A stretch of DNA of 64,000 bases from Hyphomicrobium sp. 99 (GCF_000384335.2 NZ_KQ031382.1:2739545-2803544), one strand, 5' to 3'. Counted from the first letter of the stretch, positions 17,201 through 27,980 are shown. Notes: generated from the sequence alone by a model not told the origin. Program-made: numbers and translations.

Positions 17201-18031
17201 ATGCGGTTAGCAATTCGCACATTGCAGCGGATAGCTATCTTCGGCCTCGGCGTCTTGAGCGTCTGGTTGATCGTAGATGTCTTTGAATTGGTGGACCGCC
17301 GGCTACCGTGGATCCTCGCCGTAAGCGCCACTTACATCATCGGCGCGTATCTCATACTCCCTCGCGCGGTTCGCATGGGACTGAAGATTCTTCAGCGCCA
17401 GCACGTGCCGAGCTTCACGATCACGGGAGATGGCTTGCCTGGCGATCCCGTGAACTTGGCATTGGCCGGCACCGCCACTCAGCTTCGCTCTGCATTCGCG
17501 AGCGCTGGTTGGGTGGAAGCGGATCCGCTGAATATCGCCAGCTCGTGGCGGATGGTCCAAGCATTCGTGCTCAACACCTCATACCCTGCCGCACCATTCA
17601 GTACGCTCTATCTTTTTGGACGCGGTCAAGACATCGGCTTTCAAAAGGCAATCGATAACAGTCCGCGCAAGCGCCACCATGTTCGCTTCTGGGCCCAGAG
17701 CCTCGCGAATGCCGAGACGGACTGGAGCTCAGCCGCCTTCTGGCTGAACGACGAGCGCCCGGCCGACGACCAACACGTGCTCTGGGTAGGAGCCGGCACC
17801 AAGGATACCGGGCTGTCTTTGACGCGCCTGACGTTCCAGATGACACACGCCACCGACTCCGACACCAACGCGGAGCGGAATTACATCGTCGAGGAACTGA
17901 GCCAGTGCGGCGTGATCGGAAAAGTGACCAACTATCAGACCGGCGACGAGCTGATCACGAAGCACGTCAACCACTACATCACCGACGGCGACATCGCTGT
18001 CGCCGAGATCGAAACAACATCATTGCGATGA
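17201..18031 (+). CDS. LssY C-terminal domain protein
   Basis: 276 residues. Two hydrophobic helices at the N-terminus (about 10-30 and 38-55) are followed by the LssY_C domain. That domain starts at GDGLPGDPVNLALAGT, then FASAGWVEADPLN, APFSTLYLFGRGQDIGFQKAID, SPRKRHHVRFW, and VLWVGAGTKDTG to the end. The domain is named after Legionella LssY, where it is fused to a phosphatase-like membrane part; its activity is unknown. Here it stands alone with just two helices. It is inner-membrane, with the domain probably periplasmic or cytoplasmic; topology cannot be decided. It lies between the B12 locus and minus-strand secreted protein genes. Confidence 0.82.
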   Translation: MRLAIRTLQRIAIFGLGVLSVWLIVDVFELVDRRLPWILAVSATYIIGAYLILPRAVRMGLKILQRQHVPSFTITGDGLPGDPVNLALAGTATQLRSAFASAGWVEADPLNIASSWRMVQAFVLNTSYPAAPFSTLYLFGRGQDIGFQKAIDNSPRKRHHVRFWAQSLANAETDWSSAAFWLNDERPADDQHVLWVGAGTKDTGLSLTRLTFQMTHATDSDTNAERNYIVEELSQCGVIGKVTNYQTGDELITKHVNHYITDGDIAVAEIETTSLR

Positions 18032-18053
18032 AAGCAGATATCGCTACCGCATA

Positions 18054-18341
18054 CTAGCGTATCTGGTTCTGCTCCTGCGTTGTGATGGGCTGATCCGGCC
18101 CTTTGGATGCGCCCGGATCGACGTCAGGGGACGCGGAATTATTTAGCTGGTCTTTTTCCTGCTTTGTAATGGACTCACTCGGCCCCTTCTGTGACGAATC
18201 TGGCAGAACATCCGGAGACGCCGAATTCCCGAACTGCTCTTTCTCCAGCTTTTGCACGGACTGTGCATGCACTGGTGAAATTGCGAGCTGCGCCGCCACG
18301 ACCGAAGCCGCCAAGAGCACTTGTTTGCTGTTTATCGCCAT
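18054..18341 (-). CDS. Small secreted protein with a two-fold repeat
   Basis: 95 residues from ATG at 18341 with GGAG nine bases upstream. The signal peptide ends at PVHAQS. The mature part consists of an imperfect tandem repeat of about 28 residues: LEKEQFGNSASPDV..SSQKGPSES, then KQEKDQLNNSASPDV..ASKGPDQP, plus a third partial unit TTQEQNQIR. It is highly polar and probably disordered, with no cysteine. No function known. Confidence 0.6.
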   Translation of the reverse strand: MAINSKQVLLAASVVAAQLAISPVHAQSVQKLEKEQFGNSASPDVLPDSSQKGPSESITKQEKDQLNNSASPDVDPGASKGPDQPITTQEQNQIR

Positions 18342-18670
18342 GAATTTCACTCCATAAACAAAACGAATAAGCTTCGTTCTCACGCAGCGAAATCGAAGGC
18401 TAAGAATGCCGTCGAATTCGATCTGGTCTCTTCATCCCTGCCAGGATCGAACGGAGCTTTCTAACGGCGCGTCCGTTCACCGAAGATGACGAACGTCACA
18501 ACAAGAAGCATCGAATTGGCGATTTCATCCGCAGGCAGCATTTGACCGCCAAGAAAGAAACGCGCCTTGACGAAAGGAGAATTGCAATTCTGCCTTCAGA
18601 GCGAGGCCCGCCAGCTGAATTGCCAGCTGGAGCCGATTGAGAAGCCCGAGGTCCGGTGCTTTGTGTGTCG

Positions 18671-19537
18671 TCAGAAATGCAAGGTCGTTCCGATCACCGG
18701 TCCCTGCATCAGCACATCGTACTTGTACTCGGTATTTCCCGAGCCTTGTGAGTAATCGACCGAAAGAGCGCGGTATCCGACATATCCATCGAGCAGGAAA
18801 CCGCACATGACGGGCAGTTGCCAGTTGTAGGTCGCGAGAACCTCCCACGACGCCTCACTGCCCGCACCGAATCCTCCGGCATCTGCGCGTATCACCAGAG
18901 AATCTCCCTGCCCGAGATCCTGCCGAAGTCGTGCACCGACGAACGGGTCGACCCAATCCACCGATCCGGATCTGTCGACGTTGAAGCGAGCCAGGACCGC
19001 AGAGGCCTCCACATCCTGATGCCAGTAGCGGCCGCCCGCTACGAGATCGATTGCGGCGGAGTGGGCCGTTACCGGATTTGTTCCCGACCAGACTTGATAA
19101 GCACCACCGAATTCTACGATCACTTCTTCAAAATTGATTGAAACGCCCCCGGCCAAAGCCGGAAGGTTGCCGGGGAGTTCTCTCGCAAAGTCCTTCGACC
19201 CACTAATGTTGGCGTAAACGACATCGTTGAACAACCCGATCGGACCATTGCGAGCCTCAGCATAACTCATCCACGCGGGTACGGTTGACCAGTCGAGGTG
19301 ACCGAGAATGGCCGATGGATCCGCCTGCACGTCAAAGGAGCGTCCTTTGATTGCCATGTTTCCCGACAGCCACGGTATCCAGCCGTAAGTCGTGAATACG
19401 AAGGTCCATTCGCCGATTGCTGGCGACGGCCCCGTGTCTTTGCCGCCAAGGTCGGCGCCCAATACTGGCGGCGTGGAAAAGACAACCGCCAGAGCGATGT
19501 ACGTTAAGCCAATGGCGTGTCTGTAGATGTGCAACAT
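18671..19537 (-). CDS. Outer-membrane beta-barrel protein
   Basis: 288 residues from ATG at 19537, GAGGGGCG ribosome site. Signal peptide (cleavage near VLGADL), then alternating hydrophobic strands such as WTFVFTTYGWIPWLSG and SYAEARNGPIGLFNDVVYANI. AAIDLVAGGRYW and VDPFVGARLRQDL follow, and the protein ends in TLHF, a typical barrel C-terminus. Small barrels of this kind are widespread in Alphaproteobacteria and usually annotated as hypothetical outer-membrane proteins; porin or adhesin roles are unproven. Monocistronic. Confidence 0.7.
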   Translation of the reverse strand: MLHIYRHAIGLTYIALAVVFSTPPVLGADLGGKDTGPSPAIGEWTFVFTTYGWIPWLSGNMAIKGRSFDVQADPSAILGHLDWSTVPAWMSYAEARNGPIGLFNDVVYANISGSKDFARELPGNLPALAGGVSINFEEVIVEFGGAYQVWSGTNPVTAHSAAIDLVAGGRYWHQDVEASAVLARFNVDRSGSVDWVDPFVGARLRQDLGQGDSLVIRADAGGFGAGSEASWEVLATYNWQLPVMCGFLLDGYVGYRALSVDYSQGSGNTEYKYDVLMQGPVIGTTLHF

Positions 19538-19735
19538 CGGAGCGCCCCTCGGTGGCGGGGTGAAAAAAAATGAAAATTATGAGGTTAAGTCTAACGCGGG
19601 AAATATGAGACGCCGTCGGCAAAAAACATCTGCACTGAATATCAGGCTTCGACCGTACACGGATATGTCGCCCGTGACACGGCTAGCACAATTCGAAGCG
19701 CGTGCATTTGCTTTTTTGGCGAACGCGCGCGACCT

Positions 19736-20503
19736 TTACGGGAGTTGCCGAAGGGTTTCATCCCCATAGCTCGCGTCGAAAGAGCCCTCGCCGTGAGCTA
19801 TACCGCCCTGATCGATATACGAGCCTTCATAGCGCGCAACGTCAATGAGTGCGGCCAGGTCGTGGATGATGACCGTATGCGCCTTCATGGTCAGCAATCC
19901 GCGCTCCCGGAGCTGACGTAAGACCCGATTGACGTGAATCGGACTGAGCCCGAGCGCATCCGCCAAATCATATTGAGTAAGCGGACATCCGAATTGGGTA
20001 CTCGACGCCAGCCCGGCCAGTTGCAGCCGGTGACGCAACTCAAGAAGACAATGAGCAACACGCTCGATGGCACCACGGCGTCCGATATCGACAAGATGCT
20101 CAACGAGCATGGCTTGATCACGAGAGGCGGACCGAAGAACAGCAGTCGCGATACTCGGATGCTTTTGGAACACGGTGATGATGTTCGCAGTGCTGAACGA
20201 ACTAACAACGATGTCGCTCAAAGCAGCGAACGAATGGTCCGATGATCGCAATAGGAGACTTCCGAGCCCGATAAAATCCCCGGGCAACGGAAACGAGATG
20301 ATTTGGCGGCCGCCTTCCCGCAGATTTTTGTAGCAACAGGCCCAACCTGACTGGAGAAGGTAGGCTTTATGCGAAGCCTGCCCTTCATGGACGAACTCCG
20401 TCCCGCGCTTGAAATACTGGGGTCCGCTTACGACTTCCGATAAACATGCGATATCGCGCAACCGCAATGGCAACACGCAATTCGGTCTCGTTTTGAACTG
20501 CAT
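19736..20503 (-). CDS. Crp/Fnr family transcription regulator
   Basis: 255 residues from ATG at 20503, chosen since the cyclic-nucleotide-binding fold begins soon after (LRLRDIACLSEVVSGPQYFKRGTEFVHEGQ). A long helix (ERVAHCLLELRHRLQ) and a winged helix-turn-helix follow (LTQYDLADALGLSPIHVNRVLRQLRERGLLTM, about residues 180-215). The N-terminal FNR cysteine cluster is absent, so oxygen sensing through an iron-sulfur cluster is unlikely. Targets unknown; the sulfatase gene lies divergently 280 bases away and is a candidate. Confidence 0.85.
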   Translation of the reverse strand: MQFKTRPNCVLPLRLRDIACLSEVVSGPQYFKRGTEFVHEGQASHKAYLLQSGWACCYKNLREGGRQIISFPLPGDFIGLGSLLLRSSDHSFAALSDIVVSSFSTANIITVFQKHPSIATAVLRSASRDQAMLVEHLVDIGRRGAIERVAHCLLELRHRLQLAGLASSTQFGCPLTQYDLADALGLSPIHVNRVLRQLRERGLLTMKAHTVIIHDLAALIDVARYEGSYIDQGGIAHGEGSFDASYGDETLRQLP

Positions 20504-20786
20504 GACAAATGTCCGGAAAGGACGATCAGTTCGGAAAAATGAAGTTAAAATTCGAGAACGAGCAAAAGCTGCCGCAAGGCAGTACGCTGCCTTGAGGACA
20601 GCCCCTGAGAATCCCACAATTTCGCTTTCGAAACGTTACTTCGCCTGTCGCCTGTCGGCGGATCGTAAATCGCAGCTCCTCGCCAAAAACTAACCGGTGT
20701 TAGCGCACGCACCGCCTAGCCAGTCTTAAAAGAAAGACACCGTGCCCTGCCGCATGGAGTGCCTGCCGGTGATTGGAGACTGACCA

Positions 20787-22445
<1,659 letters not shown>

Positions 22446-22450
22446 ACGGA

Positions 22451-22494
22451 TTGCAATAGAAGGCGCACTTTCGAATGGGTCGCGCCTTCTGCAA
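22451..22494. terminator. Bidirectional hairpin between converging genes
   Basis: AGAAGGCGC (22458-22466) and GCGCCTTCT (22482-22490) form a perfect nine-base stem with a 15-base loop. Outer TTGC/GCAA arms extend it past a three-base bulge. It sits between the stops of the sulfatase and of the minus-strand gene at 22500, the right place for a shared terminator, though no strong T-run follows on either strand. Confidence 0.55.
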
Positions 22495-22499
22495 GCAAA

Positions 22500-23291
22500 T
22501 CAGTTGGCAGGGGACCGCCAAACTCCGATCTGAATGCCGGACTTCTCTCCCTGCATTTTATCGATGAAATCGATAAACTCTTGTGCTGCCTCTTCTGCCG
22601 ATGCCGCGTCGCCTCTGCTGGGAAGGATGACACACTCGATCTGCCCGTCCTGACCGATATTCGTATAGCCAAAGTAGAGTTTTGCTTTCACGGCCTGCTG
22701 GAAAGCAAAAAAAGACGCCGAGACGTAGCGAGCTTCCTCCGGGCGCTTTCTATCAAGGACGAAATCAACATCGCAAACGACCACACGATCCTCTCTGAGC
22801 GCCGCCCGCGCATCTATAAATACGTTGCGATCCCGCACGATATTTAATGGGTGCGAGACGAACCCGTAATTGTCGACATTGACCGGATCCATGGGGCCAG
22901 CCGTTATCATAGCGCTCGCAATCCCCGCACGATCCAGAGCCGCGCAAATCGAGAGCTCACTTCGCAAGTGGATCGTCGCAATGACGGAGGGCGCACCGCG
23001 AAGCGCCTCAAGGACGCCGGGCTCGATCGAGACCTGCGGGACGAATTCCGGAAAAAAAGGCTTTATAACCATGCGAAGGTTATAATGCTGGATGTGACGG
23101 ACGGGCGTCTTCCGGAAGTCGCCTCTAACCTTCGTTCCGGCAATAGCCTTGTCGACGAGCTCCCACGCACCGCGAAACACCTCGCTGGCAGACCTTCGCC
23201 GGTTTCGGAATAGGTAAAACAGCAACCGCGCTTTGGGGCGAAGCGGACGAAACCGCCTTCGAATGACTCTCAGTCGCGTTCTTTTGTCCAT
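22500..23291 (-). CDS. Unassigned protein, possibly acyltransferase-like
   Basis: 263 residues from ATG at 23291 (a start at 23330 is also open). The N-terminus is strongly basic (MDKRTRLRVIRRRFRPLRPK), as in membrane-surface enzymes. The centre has VIATIHLRSELSICAALDRAGIASAMIT, and later VRDRNVFIDARAALREDRVVVCDVDFV and VSASFFAFQQAVKAKLYFGYTNIG. The order 'His-containing loop, hydrophobic helix, then a strand with a basic residue' recalls lipid A-type acyltransferases, but the HxxxxE/D motif is not exact (His-x3-Glu). The neighbouring acyl carrier protein makes an acyl-transfer role attractive. This is inference; homology is unproven. Confidence 0.55.
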   Translation of the reverse strand: MDKRTRLRVIRRRFRPLRPKARLLFYLFRNRRRSASEVFRGAWELVDKAIAGTKVRGDFRKTPVRHIQHYNLRMVIKPFFPEFVPQVSIEPGVLEALRGAPSVIATIHLRSELSICAALDRAGIASAMITAGPMDPVNVDNYGFVSHPLNIVRDRNVFIDARAALREDRVVVCDVDFVLDRKRPEEARYVSASFFAFQQAVKAKLYFGYTNIGQDGQIECVILPSRGDAASAEEAAQEFIDFIDKMQGEKSGIQIGVWRSPAN

Positions 23292-23490
23292 GCTAGCGCT
23301 CACGGCCGCGGTAGGCACCGACCTCTGCATGCGAATTTTTGAAATTCAGAATAGTCCAAGAAGATCTCAATCCTCGCTGTTGGAACATTTGACACTCAAA
23401 AGCCTGGAAACGCCTGCGCCCGCTGGTTTACTTCGTCAGAAGATTTGTTAGTTACATATCGACGTCCGCGGTGGGGGATTTCTAATTCGT

Positions 23491-24432
23491 ATGAAACTGA
23501 TCAACGATGCCAAAATCGCCAAAGCCGTAATTCTATCCCCTGATTTTGCGACCTATTCGATGGCGGACCGTTATCGCGAACTGTCCCACCGTGCGGGTAT
23601 CGATTTTTCCGCCGCCATTAAACTCCTTGAGTACCTCCCCGTTTTCATCGATGGCGAAAACCATCAGAGAATACGGAAGGTAATGGCGAAGCAGATCTCC
23701 CGCACGAAAGACTCCCAGCTCAGCGCCGCTCGCCAGCGCTTAGGTGATTTGTTCCAGGGCAGCTTTCACCCCGGCGCAGAAATAGACTTGGTCGCGGATT
23801 TCGCTCAACATCTGTGGCGATCGATTGTCGCTTCGATCGTTTCGGAAAACGAGGGTCTTCTCGATCTCGTGGACGAAATTCCAGAATTATTCAGTCCGCT
23901 TCTGTCCATACGGGAGCGGGCAAAAATCAATGCAAAAATCGAGGCGTTCTTACAAAGCAATTCCGGCGCTGATGACGAGGATGAGCGCCTCATCAATCTC
24001 TGTCTAGGTTCCCTCGGAGCGAGACCCTTTGTTGGCACGCTCAGTCTTTCTCTCTATGATATTTTTCGAAGTCACCCGAATTCGCGAATGTGCGGATTCA
24101 CTTGGCCCCAATCATTCCCTTCGAGCTCTCTCACGTACGTTGACCGGATGTGCACGGGTGCGGGTGATTATTCGGGCCTCTCCGTCAAGGAAGGTGACCG
24201 GGTCCGATGCATCACTCAAAGCTCGTCGTATTCCGGCGAGGAGAACAGTCGAGCACTGTTTGGCTTTGGCGCCCACACTTGCCTCGGAAAATCGATTTCC
24301 GAGCGCGTCTGGTCGCTCGTCGCCGAAACATTATCGAAAAGCGAACTACGCGCTGAGTGCCTCAGCATCACGATGAGCCCGCACAACGATCCCTTTCTGA
24401 TGCCCGCGACGATTAAAATCAGGTTGCACTGA
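23491..24432 (+). CDS. Short, degenerate cytochrome P450
   Basis: 313 residues, about 90 shorter than ordinary bacterial P450s. The haem loop FGFGAHTCLG (residues 257-266, ligand Cys264) and the C-helix GENHQRIRK are intact. The I-helix oxygen-activation motif (normally A/G-G-x-D/E-T) reads LGARPFVGT, and the K-helix ExxR pair is not found (the stretch before VDR reads TWPQSFPSSSLTY). Parts of the K-helix region seem shortened. The gene is open throughout, so it may be a specialised or peroxide-using P450, or a haem-binding relative without monooxygenase chemistry. It converges on the acyl carrier protein gene with a 14-base overlap, hinting at an acyl-ACP substrate, as in some P450-ACP systems. 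Confidence 0.75.
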   Translation: MKLINDAKIAKAVILSPDFATYSMADRYRELSHRAGIDFSAAIKLLEYLPVFIDGENHQRIRKVMAKQISRTKDSQLSAARQRLGDLFQGSFHPGAEIDLVADFAQHLWRSIVASIVSENEGLLDLVDEIPELFSPLLSIRERAKINAKIEAFLQSNSGADDEDERLINLCLGSLGARPFVGTLSLSLYDIFRSHPNSRMCGFTWPQSFPSSSLTYVDRMCTGAGDYSGLSVKEGDRVRCITQSSSYSGEENSRALFGFGAHTCLGKSISERVWSLVAETLSKSELRAECLSITMSPHNDPFLMPATIKIRLH

Positions 24433-24700
24433 TCAAGGCGGAACGAACTTTTCTCGCCTTCATTGCAGATAGCTTCTCCGCCAATTCCGAGAGCGTCAGC
24501 GTCGCTGGAAAGTTCACGATTTCGATGTCCATATCGAGAACCTCCTCAAGATCCATTGCGAGCTTGAGCGTATCCAAGCTGTCGAGGTTCAGGGATTCCA
24601 GCGTGATCTTATCCGCGCTCTCAAGGTCCAGCCGCGCGGCATTCGCTGGCGATAAGGCCTGGATGGTCTCCAACAAAATAGCGGTTACCTCTGACTTCAT
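24419..24700 (-). CDS. Acyl carrier protein
   Basis: 93 residues from ATG at 24700, excellent GAGGGGGCGA ribosome site; the longer frame begins with a TTG in that site. Four-helix ACP fold with the phosphopantetheine serine Ser41 in LNLDSLDTLKL, and acidic helices (MDLEEVLDMDIEI). It differs from the housekeeping AcpP (the usual DSLD.VEL is here DSLDTLKL), so it is probably dedicated to a side pathway. It lies tail-to-tail with the short P450 and on the same strand as the acyltransferase-like gene beyond it. It would carry an acyl chain for those enzymes; the product is unknown. Confidence 0.85.
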   Translation of the reverse strand: MKSEVTAILLETIQALSPANAARLDLESADKITLESLNLDSLDTLKLAMDLEEVLDMDIEIVNFPATLTLSELAEKLSAMKARKVRSALISAT

Positions 24701-24874
24701 TCGCCCCCTCAACTCTGAATATTAACCGCTGCATCGGTCCCCTAACCGAGACCGATATCTCAGCATCTATTTTGAATCTATAGAGCACAGCCGTCTGACC
24801 ACCCAAAGTCCACAGGTGTTTCCAAATGCGACAAGAACCGGAATCGGCTTTGCAGAATGCAAATTCACGTTCCC

Positions 24875-27679
24875 TCAGAACGTCACTTTCAGACCACCAT
24901 AAGCCGTAATCGGTGCCGCCGGCACGATCGTTCGCGGGTCTGTGAAGCTCGTTCCCGCTGATTCATTCGCGTCGCCAACGTCGAAGAACGTGCCGAAGAC
25001 GCCGTAGTGCGCATTGAACGCATTATCGACGAGGCCATAAATCTGGATGTGGTCTGTGACGTTGTACGACGTATGAAAATTGACCTTCGCATAGCCGCCA
25101 AGAGGGGCATTTTGATTGGATTCATCGCCGAAGAAGATCTGATCGCTAGCCGCGATCAAGTCTCCGCCTAACCTCCATCGGGGCGTCAAGGCATAATCCA
25201 CACCGGCCTTGAATTTGTGTGCCGGCACGCCAGGCAGCCGATCGCCTGGATGGACGAAGATTTTGCCTTCTGCATCCGCAAAAGGATTGAAAGGCGACGA
25301 AAGCGTCAGGTTGTTCCGGAACGTCGCGTCCACGAAGTTGTAATTGGCGTACGCGAACAGTGGACCCGACCAGTAGTTGATCTGCGCCTCAACGCCCTGG
25401 CGCAATGTATCCCCGGCATTCGCGAACGAGCTGCGGCCGATAATTGATGACGCGACGTTTATGATGTCGTCTGTATTCAGCGTGTGAAAGAACCCAACGC
25501 TCCAGGTCATCTTCTGGTGCGAGAGCACGTCGGTGCTGCCGCCTTTCAAGCCCGCCTCCCAGGTGTACGAGACCACTTGCTTCAAGGGTGGATCCGACGT
25601 CAGAAAACTCGGAAGCAGACAGGGATTATCCGGATCAGCGCAAGCGAGCTCCGCGGCGACGGGCGCACGGTTTGCCTCCGAGAAGCTTCCGTAAAGCGAA
25701 AGTCCGTCAAACACTTTGTAAGTGGCACCCGCCACCGGATTGAAGTGATAATAGGTGTTGTCGCTATTGAGGTTGGGCGCCAAGCCGGTCTCGTCGTGAA
25801 TCTGAATGTTGGCCACATTGAACCGGCCGCCCGCTGTCAAAGTGAGCTGGTCGGTCGCATCGAACGTGTCCAGGAAATAAAGCCCGTAGTATGTGTTTCT
25901 GGTCGAGATGCTGACCGGGCGGATATCGGAGAGATCTGTTCCTCCCGTGGGCGTGCATGAACCATCGTCTTGCAACGTGCAGATTTCGCCGATCGGCCCG
26001 ACGAAGGGTCCGCCCCCTTGAACAAGGAAGCTCGGCTGAATGACGCCGAGCTGAGCGGACGAGGAAAACGAAACCTCGCCATGGTCGATACTGCCACCGA
26101 GAAGAAACTGATTGCGATGATCGAAGAGCGTCGATTTGTCGACACCCTGAAGCGACCCGCCGAAGCTATTGGCATCAACCGAGGTGCGGTCGATTTCTCC
26201 AATGCCGGCATCACCGGAAAGCGTAATTAAATTGCCGGCGGTATTTTGCAGAAGGATGCTCCTTCCATCAAGATTATCGAGGCACGCTCCGGTCGCTGAT
26301 GGTCCCGGCGGGTTGATCGCGCAAGGCGTAGCATTCGAAATATTGCCGTCGATGTGCTGCTGATTGAAATGGCGGTAGTAGGAAACGCCGGAGATTTGCA
26401 ACGTATCTGTCGCCTGCACGTTTCCGTTTAGAGACACCATCTCCATCTCGTTCGTTGTGGACTGAGGAGTGGTGAAAACTTTTCCCCAACCCTCATCGAG
26501 CAACTCTACGGGCGAAGCGGCAGCCACACCGACAGTGCTGTCGGCTCCCGTAAAATTCAGATGGAATTCGGATCCATCGCCTTTGACGCCAAGATCAGCA
26601 TACAAGCGACGAATGTCGGACGTCCCCTGCTGGCGAAAGCCTTCGTCGCGAATGGCATCCATCGCGATATAGGTCGCCCAGTTTCCGAACTGCATTCCGT
26701 CCTGGATCGATCCTTGTACGCGTCCGTACGATCCAAAGCGGGTATCGGCCTCAAAGCCCTGATACTTGAACCCGTCCTTCATATCGATGGAAATCGAGCC
26801 GCCAATCGCATTGAGGCCAAAGACGGGGTTGCCGCTCATGACCGTCATGCTGTTGATCGCGATCGGCGTGATGAAATCGTAGTTGACCGTATCTCCGAAG
26901 GCCTCGTTGATGCGGACGCCATTCTGATAAACAGCTAGCCCCTGCGGGACACCGTCGACGGGCGACGAATTGAAACCTCGATAATCGACATTCGTCTGGA
27001 AGCCGTTTCCTTGGTAGTCGCTCACGATTACACCCGGCACGTAGGCCGCCAAAACGTCGGCCGCGTAATCGCTGCGCGTACGTGCAATCTCGGACGATGA
27101 GACCGTGCTGACGCCGCTCGGCACCTTGCCTATCGGTATTTCGTCTCCGAGTGGCGACATTTTCACGTCGTCAGATGGCGGAGATACCGAGGTCGCGTAC
27201 TCGAATGCGGAAGGAGTTTGTATTGCCGAGGGCGCTTGTACTGTTGGCGCCGTTGTCGGGCCCGTGACTTGCACCGCGGTCGCCGCCTTGGCGGCCGGCC
27301 TAGCTGCGGGCGGAGTTTGCGATGATGCGGAGGCGGCCGCCTTCTTCGGAACTTTTGCTTCCTTCGTTGGCTTGGCCTCAGGCTTCGTCCCTCCCTGAAT
27401 GACCTCTACCTCTGGAAGCTGAACGCCCGGCTGAGCTTGCGTCGCCGGAGCCGGCGAACTGCTTGGCGTGCTCGTCGTTGCAGGGCCCGGAGGATTTGCC
27501 TCTGGTGGTGGCGATGGAGTTTGTGTCGGAGCCGGAGGACTGGTGGACTGTGCGGGAGCAGTGGAACCGCCTCCTTCGCTCTGTGCCATTACTGCGTTCG
27601 ATGCACTCATCGACACGAGAAAAATTGTGCCCATCCCCGAAGCGATGGCCTGCCGCCACATCCGCCAAGACTGAACCAT
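24875..27679 (-). CDS. Large TonB-dependent receptor
   Basis: 934 residues from ATG at 27679 (GGAG 11 bases upstream). A signal peptide ends near AVMAQS. About 130 residues follow of Pro/Ala/Thr/Lys-rich linker with an embedded TonB-box-like QLPEVEVIQGG. Next comes VKMSPLGDEIPIGKVPSGVSTVSSSEI and the plug (AYVPGVIVSDYQGNGFQTNVDYRGF). The barrel runs to YGGLKVTF. Words such as NQNAPLGGYAKVNFHTSYNVTDHIQIYGLVDNAFNAHYGVFG match uncharacterised TonB receptors of Alphaproteobacteria. The ligand is unknown. It shares its long N-terminal linker and motif order with the partial receptor at 1-308. Long linkers may reach through the periplasm to TonB. Confidence 0.88.
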   Translation of the reverse strand: MVQSWRMWRQAIASGMGTIFLVSMSASNAVMAQSEGGGSTAPAQSTSPPAPTQTPSPPPEANPPGPATTSTPSSSPAPATQAQPGVQLPEVEVIQGGTKPEAKPTKEAKVPKKAAASASSQTPPAARPAAKAATAVQVTGPTTAPTVQAPSAIQTPSAFEYATSVSPPSDDVKMSPLGDEIPIGKVPSGVSTVSSSEIARTRSDYAADVLAAYVPGVIVSDYQGNGFQTNVDYRGFNSSPVDGVPQGLAVYQNGVRINEAFGDTVNYDFITPIAINSMTVMSGNPVFGLNAIGGSISIDMKDGFKYQGFEADTRFGSYGRVQGSIQDGMQFGNWATYIAMDAIRDEGFRQQGTSDIRRLYADLGVKGDGSEFHLNFTGADSTVGVAAASPVELLDEGWGKVFTTPQSTTNEMEMVSLNGNVQATDTLQISGVSYYRHFNQQHIDGNISNATPCAINPPGPSATGACLDNLDGRSILLQNTAGNLITLSGDAGIGEIDRTSVDANSFGGSLQGVDKSTLFDHRNQFLLGGSIDHGEVSFSSSAQLGVIQPSFLVQGGGPFVGPIGEICTLQDDGSCTPTGGTDLSDIRPVSISTRNTYYGLYFLDTFDATDQLTLTAGGRFNVANIQIHDETGLAPNLNSDNTYYHFNPVAGATYKVFDGLSLYGSFSEANRAPVAAELACADPDNPCLLPSFLTSDPPLKQVVSYTWEAGLKGGSTDVLSHQKMTWSVGFFHTLNTDDIINVASSIIGRSSFANAGDTLRQGVEAQINYWSGPLFAYANYNFVDATFRNNLTLSSPFNPFADAEGKIFVHPGDRLPGVPAHKFKAGVDYALTPRWRLGGDLIAASDQIFFGDESNQNAPLGGYAKVNFHTSYNVTDHIQIYGLVDNAFNAHYGVFGTFFDVGDANESAGTSFTDPRTIVPAAPITAYGGLKVTF

Positions 27680-27949
27680 GGGGTCGCCGCTCCAATGCGA
27701 ATATTCAGGAGAGGCTCGATTCTCTCGCACCCTGACAGCGGGTTTGGAGAAATATCGTCATATATCTGAGCGTTTCTCGCCGCTTGGCGGCGTTTCGGCA
27801 TCAGAAAAAAGATTCGGCCTAAAAAGCGACTTCAGAGGCGGGAACTTGCGTCCAAAAATTCGGGAAAAATTTCAATATCTTTCTGGCCGAGATAAGGCTC
27901 ATCTTTCTGAGCATAAGGAAGTCGAATGAGATCCCTCCGTTCGAGGCGA

Positions 27950-27980
27950 CGGTGATCACGGGTTGCAGCCGTGATCACCG
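27950..27980. repeat. 12-base perfect hairpin downstream of the autotransporter
   Basis: CGGTGATCACGG (27950-27961) and CCGTGATCACCG (27969-27980) are perfect inverted arms with a seven-base loop. Each arm holds a GTGATCAC palindrome, so the site is doubly symmetric. It lies about 45 bases past the autotransporter stop and could terminate it, although no T-run follows; a protein-binding site is an alternative. Confidence 0.5.
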
